DNA of 64,000 nt from Rhodosporidiobolus odoratus (GCA_034387635.1 JAOANU010000005.1:62001-126000), one strand, 5' to 3'; counted from the stretch's first letter, positions 44,101-58,100 are shown. Numbers and translations are program-made. Notes: generated from the sequence alone by a model not told the origin.

Positions 44101-45934
44101 CGAGAGATGACCGAAAAGTCGAACGGAGAGTGACAGCGGCCAGAGCCGAAAGGGAAACGGCGGAAGTATCGACGGCAAGAGAGGTGGCGTGAGGGTGGGA
44201 CGGCCCTGCTGTGATAGTCTGCCGAGTTGCACCGGGCGGTTGCAAGCGAACTCGAGGCGCAGGTTCTCCTTGCTCCGCCGAAGCAGCTGTCCCGGGTTTC
44301 TCGTCTTCGGCGTCGGTCGAGGCGTGCGTGCCATGAACCGGACCTGTATCTCGGCCGGAAGAGGCAATGTCGCCTGTGATAGCGAAAGATGAAGTTGCCG
44401 GGAGAGAATGCCCTTGGCGAGACTCGCCGAGGCCGCCTGCAAGAGAGGGGAATTCTCGCCCAGTATCTGCCCCGCCTGCCCCATGGTCGGTCAGCGAGTC
44501 CGTGTTCCGCGCCGACGAGTGCGCGAGCATCGCACTAACTGCCGGCTCCGATTGGGCGGGCGATTGCGCCGCAATCGCGGAGGTAGCGGCCGGCCTCCAA
44601 TGATGCGCCCTCTCCCTCTCCCTCTCCCTTTCCCGTTCCCTCTCCCGCTCCCGCTCCCGCTCCCACTCGTCCCTCGCTCGCCCCTCTCTCTCCTTTTCTC
44701 GCTCCATTCCTCTCACCCTCTCCCTCATCCCCATCTCCGCCAGCCGCTTGTCCACCCCGCGCCTGCGCGCTCCAGCGGGATCACACAGCTCGCAAAGGTA
44801 CTCGTCCGGGACCTCGTTGGGGTCGAGAATGTTGATGCACGCGGCGTGCTGCCATCGAAAGCAGACATCGCATTGGATGGTGAACCCATCGTCGAGGGTG
44901 TAAGGGCAGACGCAGCGAATGAGACCCGATTCGGGGGGGACGGCCCAGCTCGGAGGGGGGCGGGGGCGCGAAGGTGGAGGAGGGGGTGGAGGGAGAGGCG
45001 GCGCGGCGTACGAGTGGGCGGGGAGGAAGGGTGGCAGCCCGGAGGGGATCGTCGTAGCCGGGAGAGCCGGGGAGATGGCGGAGGCGCTCATAGGCGGGGG
45101 TGGTAACGTCGGAACGGCGGAAGAGACTGGGGACGGAGGAGCCAACCGCGGCTGCGAGGACGAACGGGCAGTTCCCCCGGACGAGACGACGGTCACGAGG
45201 TCTGGTGCATGAATGTTTGCGGCCGGCTCTGTCAGGGGGACAGAAGAAGTAGAGGGTACCGGGAGAGGGGGCAAGCTTGGCAGCGTGGGCAGACTAGGCA
45301 GAGCGGAGGGGAGGACCGCAGTCGATGACGCAGGGGGAGGTGGCGAGTAGGGCTGTTGCGAGTGCAGGTGGGGGTGGAACTGCTGCTGGGCAGAAGAAGC
45401 GGTCAGGCCGAGCGAATACGCTTGCTGCTGCGGGTGCAGTTGCTCGTGGAGATAGGTCGGCACCGGCGGAGATGGCAGTCCCGGAAGGTTGAGCGTGGCG
45501 GTTCCATCCCGCGTCGTGAAGAAGCCCGACCGTGCCTCTAGCCCCTGCGGGTGGGCGCCGCCGCGCATCAGCGTCCTGCCCTGTCCCTCCCCAGCACCTT
45601 CGAACAAAGACCCTCCACCTCCGGCGGCAACTCCGGGTTGAGGCAGCGGCGGCAAAGCCCCGCCACTCTGGGTTCGGAACCGGGGTTGGCGGGATGAATC
45701 TCGCGAGTGACTCCCGCCGACCAAGTTGGACGAGGGCTCTCTCGACCGTCCTCTCGAAGCGCTCCCAGCTCGTTCTTCCTGCGGCTTGGCGGTCTGGCGA
45801 GAGTCGAAAGGACCCGGTGCGAGGGTCGAGGCTGGATGGATGGGAGCGACAGCCGGAGGCGCAGGTTGAGCAGAAGGTTGGGTCGAAGAAGAGAGAAAGG
45901 CGGCAGCCGAAAGGAGGTCGAGAGGCGACGGCAT
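38106..45934 (-). CDS. SET3: Set3-type PHD finger and SET domain protein
   Basis: A long protein (about 2,500 aa) of the fungal Set3/Set4 - animal KMT2E/SETD5 group. In yeast Set3 is part of a histone deacetylase complex. PHD finger at residues about 335-390: CVCPYTLDDGFTIQCDVCFR, WQHAAC, EYLCELC. SET domain at about 1025-1200: GVFASTSIPSGSFVTTFPGE, RSGCHPNAVLRVV, GEIVLPWDWDD. The usual NHSC and catalytic Tyr motifs are replaced, as in Set3/SETD5, so methyltransferase activity is doubtful. Introns deduced: about 41776-41700 (joins EEKLLGD to PITSSDEADG), one near 41385-41304, and 38360-38207. The last joins RGRGGFQ to a final exon of RGG repeats ending at TGA 38108-38106. The start chosen is ATG 45934 (MPSPLDLLSAAAFLSSS). 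The same frame is open up to 46177, so an upstream start or 5' exon is possible. The C-terminal half is low-complexity Pro/Ser/Ala with acidic and Lys-rich tracts. Confidence 0.82.
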
Positions 45935-46818
45935 GCTCGTGCTCTTCACGCTGGCTCGGACCCCGTCGTGCTTGAGACCCAGTTCCTGCTGTAAGGGAAA
46001 CAAGAAGAGGTCAGCGGGGGGGAAAGGTGGAAGCCTGCGAGCAACTGACCGCCAAGTCGCGATACACTTGTGCAGCCCCTGTATCCCAGTCTCGATCTGC
46101 GTGGGCCTTTGCTTTGACTTGTTGAGGTGTATGAGGCTGTGGAAGGGATTTGGTGAGCGGGAGACGAAGAGGGACATAGTGGACAGTACGTACAGGGTCT
46201 ATCAGAGTAGATAGGACGGACGCTGAGAGTCGTAGCTGTCTCCTGCTAGTCCCAGTACTCTATCAGACTGGAGGGTACAGTAACCAGGTAGAATGAATCT
46301 TGTTGTTCAAAGTCGCCGCTTCGTCTCCGTCTCCCTTTTCCCTTTGCCTCTCTCTTTCCCTCACAAGCGAGGGTCTAACAGTACTGGCATCAGGTACACG
46401 AGTATAGGCAGCTCGACCTCATCAGAACTCGCTCGATCGCTTCCGCACCTCGACTCGAGTCGACCTCGTCCCTCCCAACTTCCGCCTCGTTCCTTTCAAG
46501 TCGTTGCTGAAGACTCGCTGAATTTGTCCACGGACCACGACAAGACCCTGTGAGTAACCGTCTCCCTCCCTTTTGAATGCGCTGCTCTCGACCACCCAGA
46601 TCAGTCACCTCGAAATCGCCCGCGGTCCAATGCTCCGATCTCGGCGCATTCGCCACCAAGTTCAGTATGGTCTCGCCTAGAGGACACGCAACAGTCTCGC
46701 GGTTGAAAAGCTCAAACAGCCGCGTGGCTTGCCTTAGACCTCGCTGACTTTGGCCTCACCCCCCCGTCTCTCTTCCTTTTTTCCATCTGCCCTTCTCCCT
46801 TTCTCCTTCCTCCTTTTC

Positions 46819-46860
<42 letters not shown>

Positions 46861-46903
46861 GCAGAAGCCCCCTTTACGTCCCTCGCAGCGTGCTCGACCC
46901 ATC
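45935..46903. promoter_or_regulatory. Divergent promoter region between SET3-type gene and BRR2
   Basis: Nearly 1 kb containing both 5' leaders. A pyrimidine-rich tract is followed by an uninterrupted (CA)n repeat at 46820-46859, ending 44 bp before the BRR2 ATG and so probably in its 5' UTR or promoter. Possible 5' UTR introns were not resolved. No named transcription-factor site was recognised. Confidence 0.5.
46820..46859 (+). repeat. (CA)n microsatellite upstream of BRR2
   Basis: About 20 perfect CA units, 44 bp before the BRR2 start codon. Confidence 0.95.
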
Positions 46904-49900
46904 ATGCCGCCGAAAGATTACAGTGCGTTTCAATATAATGCGATGGTAAGCATGTTTTTCCTCCCATGCGTCCCCTCTTCATTCTTGTGAGTACCATGCT
47001 CATACACGCTGTTGTGCGCCCGCCCCGCCTTGCAGAGTTCGCTCGTCACCACCGCGGACCGATCCCTTCGCGACCGCCGCGGTGACAACGAACCCACCGG
47101 CGAGGCCGAGTCCCTCGTCGGTCGAATGTCAGCCAAAGAGATGGGCTCTCGGGCCGTCAGGGGCGGCGAAGGCTTGGACGTTGAGGAAAGGAGGAAAAAG
47201 GCAGACAAGGCTCGCGAGAAGGAATTGGGCGGCGGAGGAAAGAAGAGAAGGGAAGGTACAGGCGCAGGTGGAGCTGCAGGACGAAGGTATGGGGATGTGC
47301 TGGAGGCGACTCAGGATCGTACGTTCTCTCTGTCTTGTCTGCCTTTCTTTGCCTGCTTGAACGATATCTTCCTATCCACCTCCCCTGTGCCGCCTTGATT
47401 TCGCACCTTGCTGACTCCCTCGGACGTCGCTCTACCTTGTGCCTTCTCGCTGCCCTCCTCCCTTCGTCCGCTTGTACGGTGCAGTGGAAGGACTCGACTA
47501 CCGACCCCGCACTTCCTCCACTCGCGCCGTCTACGAGCTCATGCTCTCTCTCGTGCACTCCCTGCTCGGCGACGTCCCTCCCACCATGGTCCGCTCTGCC
47601 GCCGACATGATTCTCTCCTTCCTCAAAGATTCCTCCCTCAAGGACCTCGACCGCAAGAAGGAGATTGAGGGCCTTCTGAGCGTTGGTGTCAGCAATGAAA
47701 AGTTCGCCGAGTTGACTGGATTGGGCAAGAGGATCACCGACTATGGAGACGACGAGGGCCAGGAGAACGGGGGAGCCGACGCCGAGGGAGAGGGCGAAAG
47801 GGCCATCGACGACGATGTCGGGGTGGCGGTCGTGTTCGAAGAGGAGGACGAAGATGAGGCGGAAGAGGAGGGCGGCGAAGGGTTCGAGGTGAGGGAGGAA
47901 TCCGACGAGGACGAGGAAGAGGATGAACGCATTGCCGGGGCCGCAGGCGACAAGGACGGCGAGGACGACCCGATGGTTTCGGGCGACATGTCGGACGGGG
48001 AAGGCGACGCCGTGGTTCTCGGCGGCGGCGATGCTTCGACCTCGAGAGGCAGCGGTTCGCAAGCGTCCAAAGACGGCGACATCCCCGCTCGCGAGATCGA
48101 TGCCTACTGGCTCCAGCGTCTCTTCACGACTCACTACACCGATCCAGTCGAGGCTGCCCAGAAGACTGAAGCAGCCATGACGCTCCTCTCGTCCGATTCC
48201 GCCACCACTCGTGACGTGGAGAACGGCTTGATGGAACTTACCGAGTACGACAAGTTCGAGGTGGTGGCAACTTTGGTCAGAAATCGGGACAAGGTCGTCT
48301 GGTTGACGAAGCTGGCGAGAGCGGGCGACGACGAAAAGATGGACGTCGAGGTTGCCATGAGGGAAAAGGGGTGTGGGTGGATCCTGAAGGAGCTCAAGGG
48401 GGAGACCGGAGGGAAGAAGAGACGTGCTGCGGATGGTCAAGAAGCGATGGACGTTGATCCTGCCTCCGCAAGCTCCTCATCGGCGACGAAGGGCACTCTG
48501 GCGCCCGGCTCCGTCGCGCCTGCACCCCGGAAAACCGTCGACCTCGAATCTATGTCCTTCTCGCAAGGCGCCCGCCTCATGTCCAACAAGAAGGTCAAGC
48601 TTCCCGAGGGATCGTTCAAGCGCTCCAAGAAGGGATACGAAGAGGTGCACGTCCCCGCGCCGAAGCCGGCGCCGCTCAAGGAGGGCGAACTGGTGCCCGT
48701 GACGGACATGCCCGAGTGGGCGAGGGAGGCGTTCAAGGGCAACCCAACCTTGAATCGAGTTCAGAGTCGTTTGTTCCCCGTTGCGTTTGGAACGGACGAG
48801 CCGTTGCTGCTGTGTGCACCGACTGGTGCAGGAAAGGTGCGCTCCGCTTCTTCTCCCTCCGAACTCCCCCTCTTTTCGTCGTCTCTGTCTGTCCTCGTGC
48901 TCGCCCTTCTGCCGCTGAGACACTGACATACTTATCTGCGGTGTCCTGTACGCTGTCTCCGAACGCATTGCCTCGTCCTTCGTTGGCTCCCTTTCCCTGT
49001 CCGCCCTCTCGCTCTTCTAGACGAACGTCGCCATGCTCACCATCCTCAACGAGCTCGCCAAACACCGCAACTCCGAGACTGGCGAATTCGACTTGACGGC
49101 TTTCAAGATCGTCTACGTCGCGCCGATGAAAGCGCTCGTTCAGGAGATGGTCGGCAACTTTTCGTCTCGCCTCTCGCCCTACAACATCGTCGTCAACGAA
49201 CTCACCGGAGACCGTCAACTTACGAAAGACCAGATCGCCGCAACCCAAATCATTGTCACCACGCCTGAGAAGTGGGACGTCATCACGAGGAAGAGCACCG
49301 ACACGAGTTATACCAACCTCGTCAGCCTCATCATTATCGACGAGATCCACCTTCTCCACGACGAGCGTGGACCGGTTCTCGAAGCCATCGTGGCGCGCAC
49401 GATTCGCCGTATGGAACAGACCCACAACTATGTTCGCCTGGTCGGTCTTTCAGCCACGTTGCCCAACTTCAAGGACGTCGCTCGTTTCCTCCATGTCGAC
49501 CGGGAGAAGGGCCTCTTCTACTTTGACTCCAGCTACAGGCCGTGCCCGCTGAAGCAGGAGTTTATCGGGGTGACGGAGAAGAAGGCGATCAAGAGGATGC
49601 AGGTCACCAACGAGGTTTGCTACGAAAAGGTCCGTCCCTCCTTCACAGCCCTCACCCGCTCCAGTCGACCTGGGTGGCAACCCTCTCACTCACTGACGGC
49701 TCGATATACTGACTTGCCTCTCCACCCGGCGCCGGGTTTCCTCCTTGGCAGGTCCTCGAACACGCCGGCAAGGACCAGATCATCATCTTCGTCCACTCTC
49801 GCAAAGAAACCTCAAAAACGGCACGCTATCTCCGCGACGCTGCCGTCGAGAACGAAACCATCACTCAATTCCTCCGCGCCGATCCGGCCACTCGCGAAAT

Positions 49901-52900
49901 CCTCACCACCGAAGCCGAATCCGTTTCGGATCCCAACCTCAAGGACCTTCTGCCCTTCGGATTCGGCATTCACCACGCCGGCATGAACCGCGTTGATCGG
50001 TCGCTCGTGGAAGATCTGTTCGCGGATGGGAGGCTCCAGGTTCTCGTTTCGACCGCGACACTCGCTTGGGGTGTCAACTTGCCCGCCCACGTCGTCATCA
50101 TCAAGGGTACCCAGATCTACAACCCGGAGAAGGGCCGCTGGGTCGAGCTCTCTCCTCAAGACGTCCTTCAGATGCTTGGTCGTGCCGGTCGACCACAGTA
50201 CGACACGTTCGGCGAAGGTATCATCATCACCAATCACGACGAATTGCAGTACTACCTGAGTATGATGAATCAGCAGCTGCCGATCGAGAGTCAGTTCGTC
50301 AAGAAGCTGGCCGACAATCTCAACGCCGAGATTGTATTGGGAACGATCCGAAACAGGGATGAAGCAGTCCAATGGTACGTTTCTCGTTCTGCTCCTCCTT
50401 CCCTCGACGACATGCGGTAATTGTTCGCCTCGCTATATCAGGCTCGGCTACACGTACCTCTACGTTCGCATGCTGGGCACCCCGTCGCTCTACTCTGTCG
50501 ACCCGAACTACGCCGAGGACGACCCGCTGCTGGAGCAGAAGCGCGCCGACATCGTCCACACTGCCGCGGTTCTCCTCGAGAAGAGTGGGCTCATCCGGTA
50601 TGACAGGAAGAGCGGCATTTTCCGTAAGCTCCCCCCCACACATTAGAACCTTTGCGTCCCCCCAACTGTCAGCAGCTCGCCGAGGAATCCTCTGACTAAT
50701 CATCTCCTCCCGTTTCCCCCTCAATCACAGACACGAACGAACTCGGCCGCATCGCCTCCGGTTTCTACGTTACGCACTCGTCGATGGGCGTGTACAACCA
50801 ACACCTCAAGTCTGCAAGCGGCTTCATCGAGCTCTTCCGCATCTTCTCGCTCTCCGACGAATTCAAGCACGTTCCTGTCAGGCCGGAGGAGAAGTGCGTT
50901 TTCTGATCCTTCACACTTGCATGTTCGAAGTACGCTGATGCGCAATCGCGATCTACAGGCTTGAACTCGCCAAACTTCTTGAGCGCGTGCCCATCCCCGT
51001 CAAAGAGTCCGTCGATGATCCTTCCGCCAAGATTAACGTCCTCTTGCAGGCGTACATCTCGCAGCTGAAGCTCGACGGCTTCGCCCTCGTCGCCGACATG
51101 GTATACGTCACCCAATCCGCTGGTCGTATCCTTCGCGCCATGTTCGAGATCTGTCTCAAGAGGGGATGGGCCGCGCTGACACACAAGGCATTGGCACTGT
51201 GTCAGATGGTGGAGAAGAGGATGTGGAGCACCATGACTCCGTTGAGGCAGTTCAAGGGAGTGCCGCTCGATGTGGTCCGGAGGGCAGAGAGGAAGGAGTT
51301 CCCGTGGTACCGTTACTTCGACCTTGAGCCTGCCGGTACGCTCTCTTTCCTTCTCGCTCTCGCTTGGAACGACCTCTTGACGCGTGAAACGCTATCTGCA
51401 GAGCTTGGCGAGCTCATCGGGGAGCCCAAAGCCGGTCGCCTCGTCCATCGTCTCGTCCACCAATTCCCGAAGCTTGAACTCCAGGCTCACGTTCAGCCCA
51501 TCACGCGCTCCCTTCTCCGAATTGAGCTCACTATCACTCCCGACTTCCAGTGGGAGGAGAAGGTGCACGGGGGCGCGGAGTCGTTCTGGATCATCGTCGA
51601 AGACGTCGACGGCGAGATCATCCTCTTCCACGACCAGTTCATACTGCGTCAGCGTTACGCCGAGCAAGATCACTACGTCACCTTCACCATCCCGATGCTC
51701 GACCCGCTTCCCCCCAACTACTTCATCTCGGTGGTTTCCGATCGATGGATGCACTCCGAAACCCGTCTCCCTCTTTCGTTCAAGCACCTCATCCTACCCG
51801 AGAAGTTCCCGCCCCCCACTACTCTCCTCGACCTCCAGCCTCTCCCCGTCTCAGCCCTGCACAACAAACAATTCGAAGCCATCTACTCCGAAACGGTCGA
51901 CGCGTTTAACAAGATTCAGACGCAGGTCTTCCAAGCCCTCTACACCACGAACGACAATGTCTTCGTTGGTGCGCCGACCGGGAGCGGGAAGACCATCTGC
52001 GCCGAGTTCGCACTCCTGCGTCTCTGGGCGCAGGCCGAACCCGCTCGAGCAGTTTGCATCGAGCCGTTCCAGGAGGTCGTTGACGCTCGAGTGGCAGAAT
52101 GGCGCCGCAAATTCGGCGGTCTGCAAGGCGGGAAGGAGATCGTTGCCTTGACCGGCGAGACGAGCGCCGACATTCGTCTTCTCGAGAAGGGCGATCTGAT
52201 CGTCTGTACCCCTCAGCAGTGGGACCTGCTCTCTCGACGATGGAAGCAGCGGAAGAACGTACAGACGATCGGTCTCTTCATTGCAGATGAGGTTCAGCTT
52301 TGCGGAGGCGAGATCGGCCCGACTTACGAAGTCATCATCTCTCGCACTCGTTACGTCGCGGCTCAGACGGAAAACCCGACTCGAATCGTCGCCCTTGGCG
52401 TCTCGCTCGCCAATGCTCGCGACCTCGGCGAATGGATGGGGTGCACAGCACAAACCATCTTCAACTTCGGCCCAGGTGCTCGTCCCCTTCCCATGGAAGT
52501 TCACCTTCAATCGTTCAACGTCCCGCATTTCCCGTCCCTCATGATCCAGATGGCCAAGCCCGCTTACCTCGCTATCTCCGAATACACACAAGATCGTCCT
52601 GTCATCTGCTTCGTCCCGTCGCGCAAACAATGCCGAGCCACCGCCGACGACATCCTCACCTACTGCCTCGCCGACCAGGAAGAGTCCCGATTCCTCAACA
52701 TTGAACCGGCCGAACTCGCCCCGCATCTCGAACATGTGCAAGATGCCGGTCTCCGGGCGACACTCGAACACGGCGTCGGGTTCTACCACGAGGCGCTTTC
52801 CAAGCAGGACAAGCGCATCGTCGAAACACTCTACTCGTCCGGGGCTATCCAGGTCGTCGTCGCGAGCAAGGACGTCGCGTGGAGCATGCCGCTTACCGCT

Positions 52901-54836
52901 TACATGGTCATCATCATGGGCGTGCAGAGCTTCGAGGGCAAGGAGCACCGTTACGTGGACTACCCGTTCACGGATGTACTGCAGATGATGGGTCGGGCCT
53001 GCCGCCCCACACACGACACGTCGAGCCGATGCGTATTGATGTGTCAACAGGTGCGTTGCTCTCTGCTCAGCCTCGCCTCATTCTCGCGGTCCCACGTTCT
53101 CGACCATTGCGATCGTTGCCTACCATCCTGCGTCCCCCCGTGTCCTGCTTGTGACGTATCTGACCGTCTTCTTCCCCTCTCCAGGTCCGCAAAGATTTCT
53201 TCAAGAAGTTCCTCAACGAGGGTCTGCCTATCGAGTCGCATCTTCACCTCGCGCTCCACGACCACTTCAATGCCGAGATCGTGACGCGAACGATTGAGAA
53301 CAAACAGTGCGTGTTGTCCGCTCTTAGTGCACTCCGCAGAGGGAATTGACAAGTACTGCTCGCAGGGACGCTGTCGACTGGCTCACCTGGACCTGGATGT
53401 ACCGCCGATTAGTCGCCAACCCAAATTACTACAACATGCAGGGCACCACGCACCGTCACCTCTCGGACCACTTGTCCGAACTTGTCGAGACGACATTGGC
53501 GGATTTGCAGAACTCGAAGGCTATCACTGTCGAGGACGAGAGTGCGTCGCTCTCTCAGCTTTCTAGCGCCTGTCACGCGTGCTTATCTTGTTGTATGCTG
53601 CGCCCAGTGGACACCTCGGCGCTCAATCTCGGTATGATTGCGGCCTACTACAACATCAACTATGTCACGGTCGACATCTTCTCCATGTCTCTCACTGAGA
53701 AGACGAAGCTCAAGGGTCTCCTCGAAATCGTTTCTTCGGCCGCCGAGTTCGAAAGCATCCCGATCCGTCACCACGAGGACGTTCTCCTTCGCAAGATCTA
53801 TGACCGCTGTCCTGTCAAGCTCGCCACCGTCGATTACGAGAGCCCGCATTTCAAGACCAATGTCCTCCTCCAGGTCCACTTCTCCCGCCTCTCTCTGCCC
53901 GCCGACCTCGCCGCCGATCAACAACTCATCCTCACCAAGGTTCTCAAGTACGTCACATCGCTCGTGTTCGTCGCTAGTTGCCGAAGCTGACTTTCATTAC
54001 GACCTATCAGTCTCCTCGCCGCTTGCGTCGACGTCATGTCCTCGAACGCCTACCTGAACGCCCTCGGCGCGATGGAGCTCAGCCAATGCTGCACGCAAGC
54101 AATGTGGGACTCGGATTCGCCCCTCAAGCAGATCCCTGGGTTCACCTCCGACATCATCCAACGCTGCCAAGCCGCCGACGTCAACTCGATCTACGACTTG
54201 ATGGAACTTGAGGACGTCGATCGCGACAAGCTCCTCCAGTTCAACAACCGTCAGCTTGCCGCCGTCGCCCGTTGCGTTAACCAGTATCCATCGATCGAAC
54301 TCAGCTACGAGATCGAAGACAAGGATGAGCTGTCGGCGGGAGAGCCCATCGTCATCAACGTCCAGCTCGAACGAGAGGTCGATGAAGACGAGGAGGTTGA
54401 CACTACCGTTCCGGCGCCCTTCTTCCCCGGCGGTAACAAGAACGAACAATGGGTTCGTTACTTAGCCTCCGCCCTGAGTTTCTTTCCTTCCTCTGCTGAC
54501 CTGGGTCTCCTTTGTCTTGCTGTCCTGCAGTGGGTCGTTATCGGCAACCGAGAGAAGAAGGAGCTCCTTGCTGTCAAGCGAGTAGCCATCATCCGACGCC
54601 TCAACGTCAAGCTCGAGTTCACTCTTCCGCGCGGAGAGCATAACCTCACCGCAATGCTCGTCTGTGACTCATGGCAGGGAGCGGACCAGGTTCGCCTTCG
54701 TCCCCTCGGTCATCCTATCGCTTGGCACTGACCATACTATCGCGACACGCAGGAACACGAAATTGCCGGAATCAAGGTCGCAGAAGCAGCAGACTCGGAT
54801 GAGGAAGAGAGTGATGACGAGATGGAGGAAGACTGA
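46904..54836 (+). CDS. BRR2: Brr2, U5 snRNP Ski2-like RNA helicase
   Basis: Brr2 unwinds U4/U6 snRNA during spliceosome activation. I traced 15 exons: 46904-46945, 47036-47318, 47485-48836, 49021-49629, 49752-50374, 50442-50623, 50731-50893, 50959-51335, 51402-53050, 53185-53306, 53366-53541, 53608-53947, 54011-54452, 54531-54689, 54753-54836. All are GT-AG and in phase, giving 2,200 codons plus stop (about 2,150 aa is usual for the family). N-terminus [14 protein letters not shown] / [11 protein letters not shown]. Cassette 1: [85 protein letters not shown], then a Sec63 unit. Cassette 2: [20 protein letters not shown], then FIADEVQL in place of DExH and MMGRACRP in place of GRAGRP, so it is degenerate as expected for the inactive second cassette. 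A second Sec63 unit and an acidic tail ([13 protein letters not shown]) follow. Confidence 0.95.
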
Positions 54837-55198
54837 GCATAATGTTGTTCTGCAGTATAGCTGTTGATCTAGGATGCTAAAATGTATAAGTTTGCCGTCC
54901 TTCTGAGCGAAGTCAAGCGCGTCTTTGCCGGGCTCGCGACATCGCCAGTACAGTGGCCTGCTCCGTCGGCCCCACGAAGCCAAAGGGTTCCTATGCCGGC
55001 TCGATCGCACTGCGGCGCGATCCAAACCTTGGTACAGCGCGCACGATGGGGCAGTTTGTACTCGACCTTCCCGAGTGAGCGCTCTAGCGAGTCTTTCCGG
55101 AGCAGCGATAGTCAGACTGCTGACAAGGATCTTGACATGGCAGGGCGAAAGCAGTGCGTGCATTGCTTGACATGTATCTCTGCTCAACCTATGCAGCC
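54837..55198. other. Convergent intergenic space between BRR2 and POL4-like gene
   Basis: About 360 bp containing both 3' ends. Short open frames on both strands look like chance. The Pol X C-terminus could extend into the right part. No terminator motif was recognised. Confidence 0.4.
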
Positions 55199-58100
55199 TC
55201 AATTGCTTCCGCTTTTCAGCCGCTCGACTAAGGAATCCTTTCTTCTGGCGGACTGCGAGTGGCGAGCACTGTCAGTATCGGCCATACTAGAGTGTATAAC
55301 AGCGATACGGACCAAGGACTGGTGGAACGAAGATGAGACTGACCGCCAAGTCACCTTCAAAACCTTGAAGACCTTTTCCTCCGTATCGAGGCCCTTGATA
55401 CGCACTCCCTCCGTGAGTTTTACACCTTTGTCACCGCGAGCGACCTGTGACGGGTAGACATAAGAGGTCAGAATAGACGAAGGGCGACATCAACCTTTGC
55501 CTTGAAAGGCGATCCGACGCGGCTGCCAGGCAATGCTGGCCAGGACAACGTGGGACAGATGAGGCTCACGTTCTTGTACAAGCCACGCTGATTAAGCCTC
55601 AGACCGAGATGACGAGCTTTGAGTCGGAGCGAGCGGTTGAAATACTGTGAGTACGATCATGATCAGTCAACTACGTGCTCAGACCGTCTTCGAAAGCGCG
55701 ACAGCAGCTAGACGAACATCATTACCAGTCTGCAGCACGATCAGGGACGCGAAGGGTCAGTAATGAGCAGTGCGGTCTGCTCACAAAACGCACGAAGTAG
55801 ATAAGCGCGGGCGCCAGCTCGTCGTGCGGTACACCTGGAGATGTACGCTCTTCAGTAAGCTGGCCGGAGAGGGCGATTCAGAGTGCAGAAAGCAGACGGA
55901 GAGAACGAGGCGTACCAAGGATGTCTATCCTTCTCATCTTTGAACCTTTCTTGGGAAGCCTGCAAAGTCCGTTGACTCTTTCGTCACAGGGCGAGGGAAA
56001 GTGTCAGTCGAGAGTCGCAATAAGAATTGCCAGAGGAGAAGGCGGTTACTTGGCATCGAGGGCATCCCAATCATTTGGCTCACTCAAGGTATGCTGCGCG
56101 AATCCTAACTTGCCCAGCTCTTGCCAGAGTTTGCGAACGGCGCCTGACGAGTCACAGCACAAGTAGCAGTGCATCGGGATGGGAGGCGGACAGCGGTATG
56201 CAAGAATCGAGAAAGTCAGAGGCGAGAAAAAGGAAAGGGCAGTAGAGAAGGGGAAACTTACCAGCGTGGGTACGCCCATCCTCCGTCGAACGGGTAACAA
56301 GCAGATCGATATCTCCCGATGTCTCAGCTCCACGGCGGTACGAGCCCATGCAGTACACTTGAAGTTTAGGATCAATTTTGGCCGCTGCAAATCAGCGGAA
56401 GAAGTGAGAACAACCTGATAGCTGGCTTGCAAAGACACCGGAGTCAAGGAAGGAGTGACTGACCGACCCCTTGGGCAACCTCAAACAGCCTATCCATCTC
56501 TTCCCTAGGAATCCTCTCTAGCAGCTCCTCATAATACCTCAGACCCATTCGCTGGTTCTCGTGAAGCCCGAACCGATCAGGATCCTTCCGGAGGTCCTCA
56601 ACGCTCCTGGCGCCCAGGTCATAAAAATCCTGGGCGAGGTTTGGACCGACCCCCCATATTTGACCGAAAGTTCGGGCGGCGCGGTCTTTTGGGGCGTCAA
56701 AGACTGAGACGCGGCGATGAGTACCTGTACACACAAGGCAGACGATGAAGAGGTCAGCCAAGCCGCTAGTGTATACGGGCAGGGGCCATCGAAAATTGTG
56801 GCGAAAAAGGAACTCGGCAGGAGGGGAAGGATCGTACCCGTCCTCCTAATCTCCATGATCTTGGTAGCTAACTTGGGCCCGATCCCTCGCAGCTTGACCA
56901 GATCCTCATGTCGCGTCACCTCGAACGGATAGTTCCTCAATCGTCCAGCAGCTAGGCGATACCCTCGCTCGCGGAATTGACCCTTGTCGGTGGTTTTGTC
57001 TTGCAAGCCTGAGAGGAGATCGAGCTACTTGAGGAAAGGCAGTAGGCGGATAAGTTGATCAATGCGGGGGCACATGAGCAGGGTGGGTGGAGAAGCGGCA
57101 CAATGTGAAGGAGGGGGAAGCGAAGCGAGGGGTCAGATTTACCCCGGCACTCTCGAGCAATGTCAAACAGAGGAGCTTGTGAGCCACGCACCACTTTAGC
57201 CACGTTCTCATTTGGGCCATCGCGTCTCCCCGTGTTCGGATCATCGCAGGCGTACTTGGCAATCTACGATATGAGGGGAATCAAGGAGAGCGAGCCTAGT
57301 CAGCGATACCGCGTGTCGGTATAGCATACGGCGACATCGATGTCATACTGCCCTCTCCGGTGAAGGTATAGCGAACGAAAAATTCAAGGAAAATTTGCGA
57401 GCGAGAGCACGGGTTTACGCACCTTTTCCTCCCATCTCCTACTCCTCCTCGCATCAAACCCCGCTTTCCCCTGCCCTTTCGCCTTCGCCCTACTGAGCCT
57501 CTCCTCCTCTTCCGCCTCTTCTTCTTCCTCCGTTTCATTGTCGTCCGTCCTCGTACTCATGATTATGAACTCGTCCTCCCAGTTAACACCTCCTCCAGTC
57601 CTCTCTGCGTCCGCATCTTCAGCCTGTAACCACTCATCGACGTTCTCGGCGCCGTACTCTTTGAGTAGCTGAAGCTCCCGCTCCAAGCCATCCATTTTCG
57701 TCGCAGGTGATTGAGGCGGAGGCGAGTCGGACTGATCGCCGGTTTGCACATGTTGACCTTGTAATAGCCTGGTCTGATCAGCGTCGACGATAAGATCGGA
57801 CGCGTTGTTGTCGAGTTCAGTAGCCGACGGTGAGCGAGAGCGGCGGCGCTTCTGGCGGTGTGGAAGAGAAGAGATCGAAGTTTGGGAGAGAGAGGTTGAA
57901 GGGCGGTCAAAGTATCCGGGAGGAGGTGCTTCCCCGGCTGGGTAGTCATCGCTCGCAAAGGGACTGCGCAATTGCGGTACACGAGAGCGTTCATCACTCG
58001 TCGACAAGGGGCGATGCGGGAAGAGACGGCGTACGATATGCGATCCGGCAACTCGCCCTCACTGACTTCTCCTTCGTCCGTGTCCTCCTGTTCTGCCGCC

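Noticed and set aside
43444..44484. Long alternative frames opposite or alongside the Set3-type gene (also 42941-44110 and 44408-45106 plus)
   Set aside because: These are shadows of the low-complexity coding strand, with Arg/Ser-rich content and no domains.
47157..48440. A 427-codon minus-strand frame antisense to BRR2
   Set aside because: It mirrors BRR2 exons 2-3 and their intron. Its composition follows the GC-rich codons of the real gene and it has no family features.
54882..55457. A plus-strand frame of 191 codons downstream of BRR2
   Set aside because: It overlaps the conserved 3' end of the POL4-like gene on the opposite strand and has no recognisable content.
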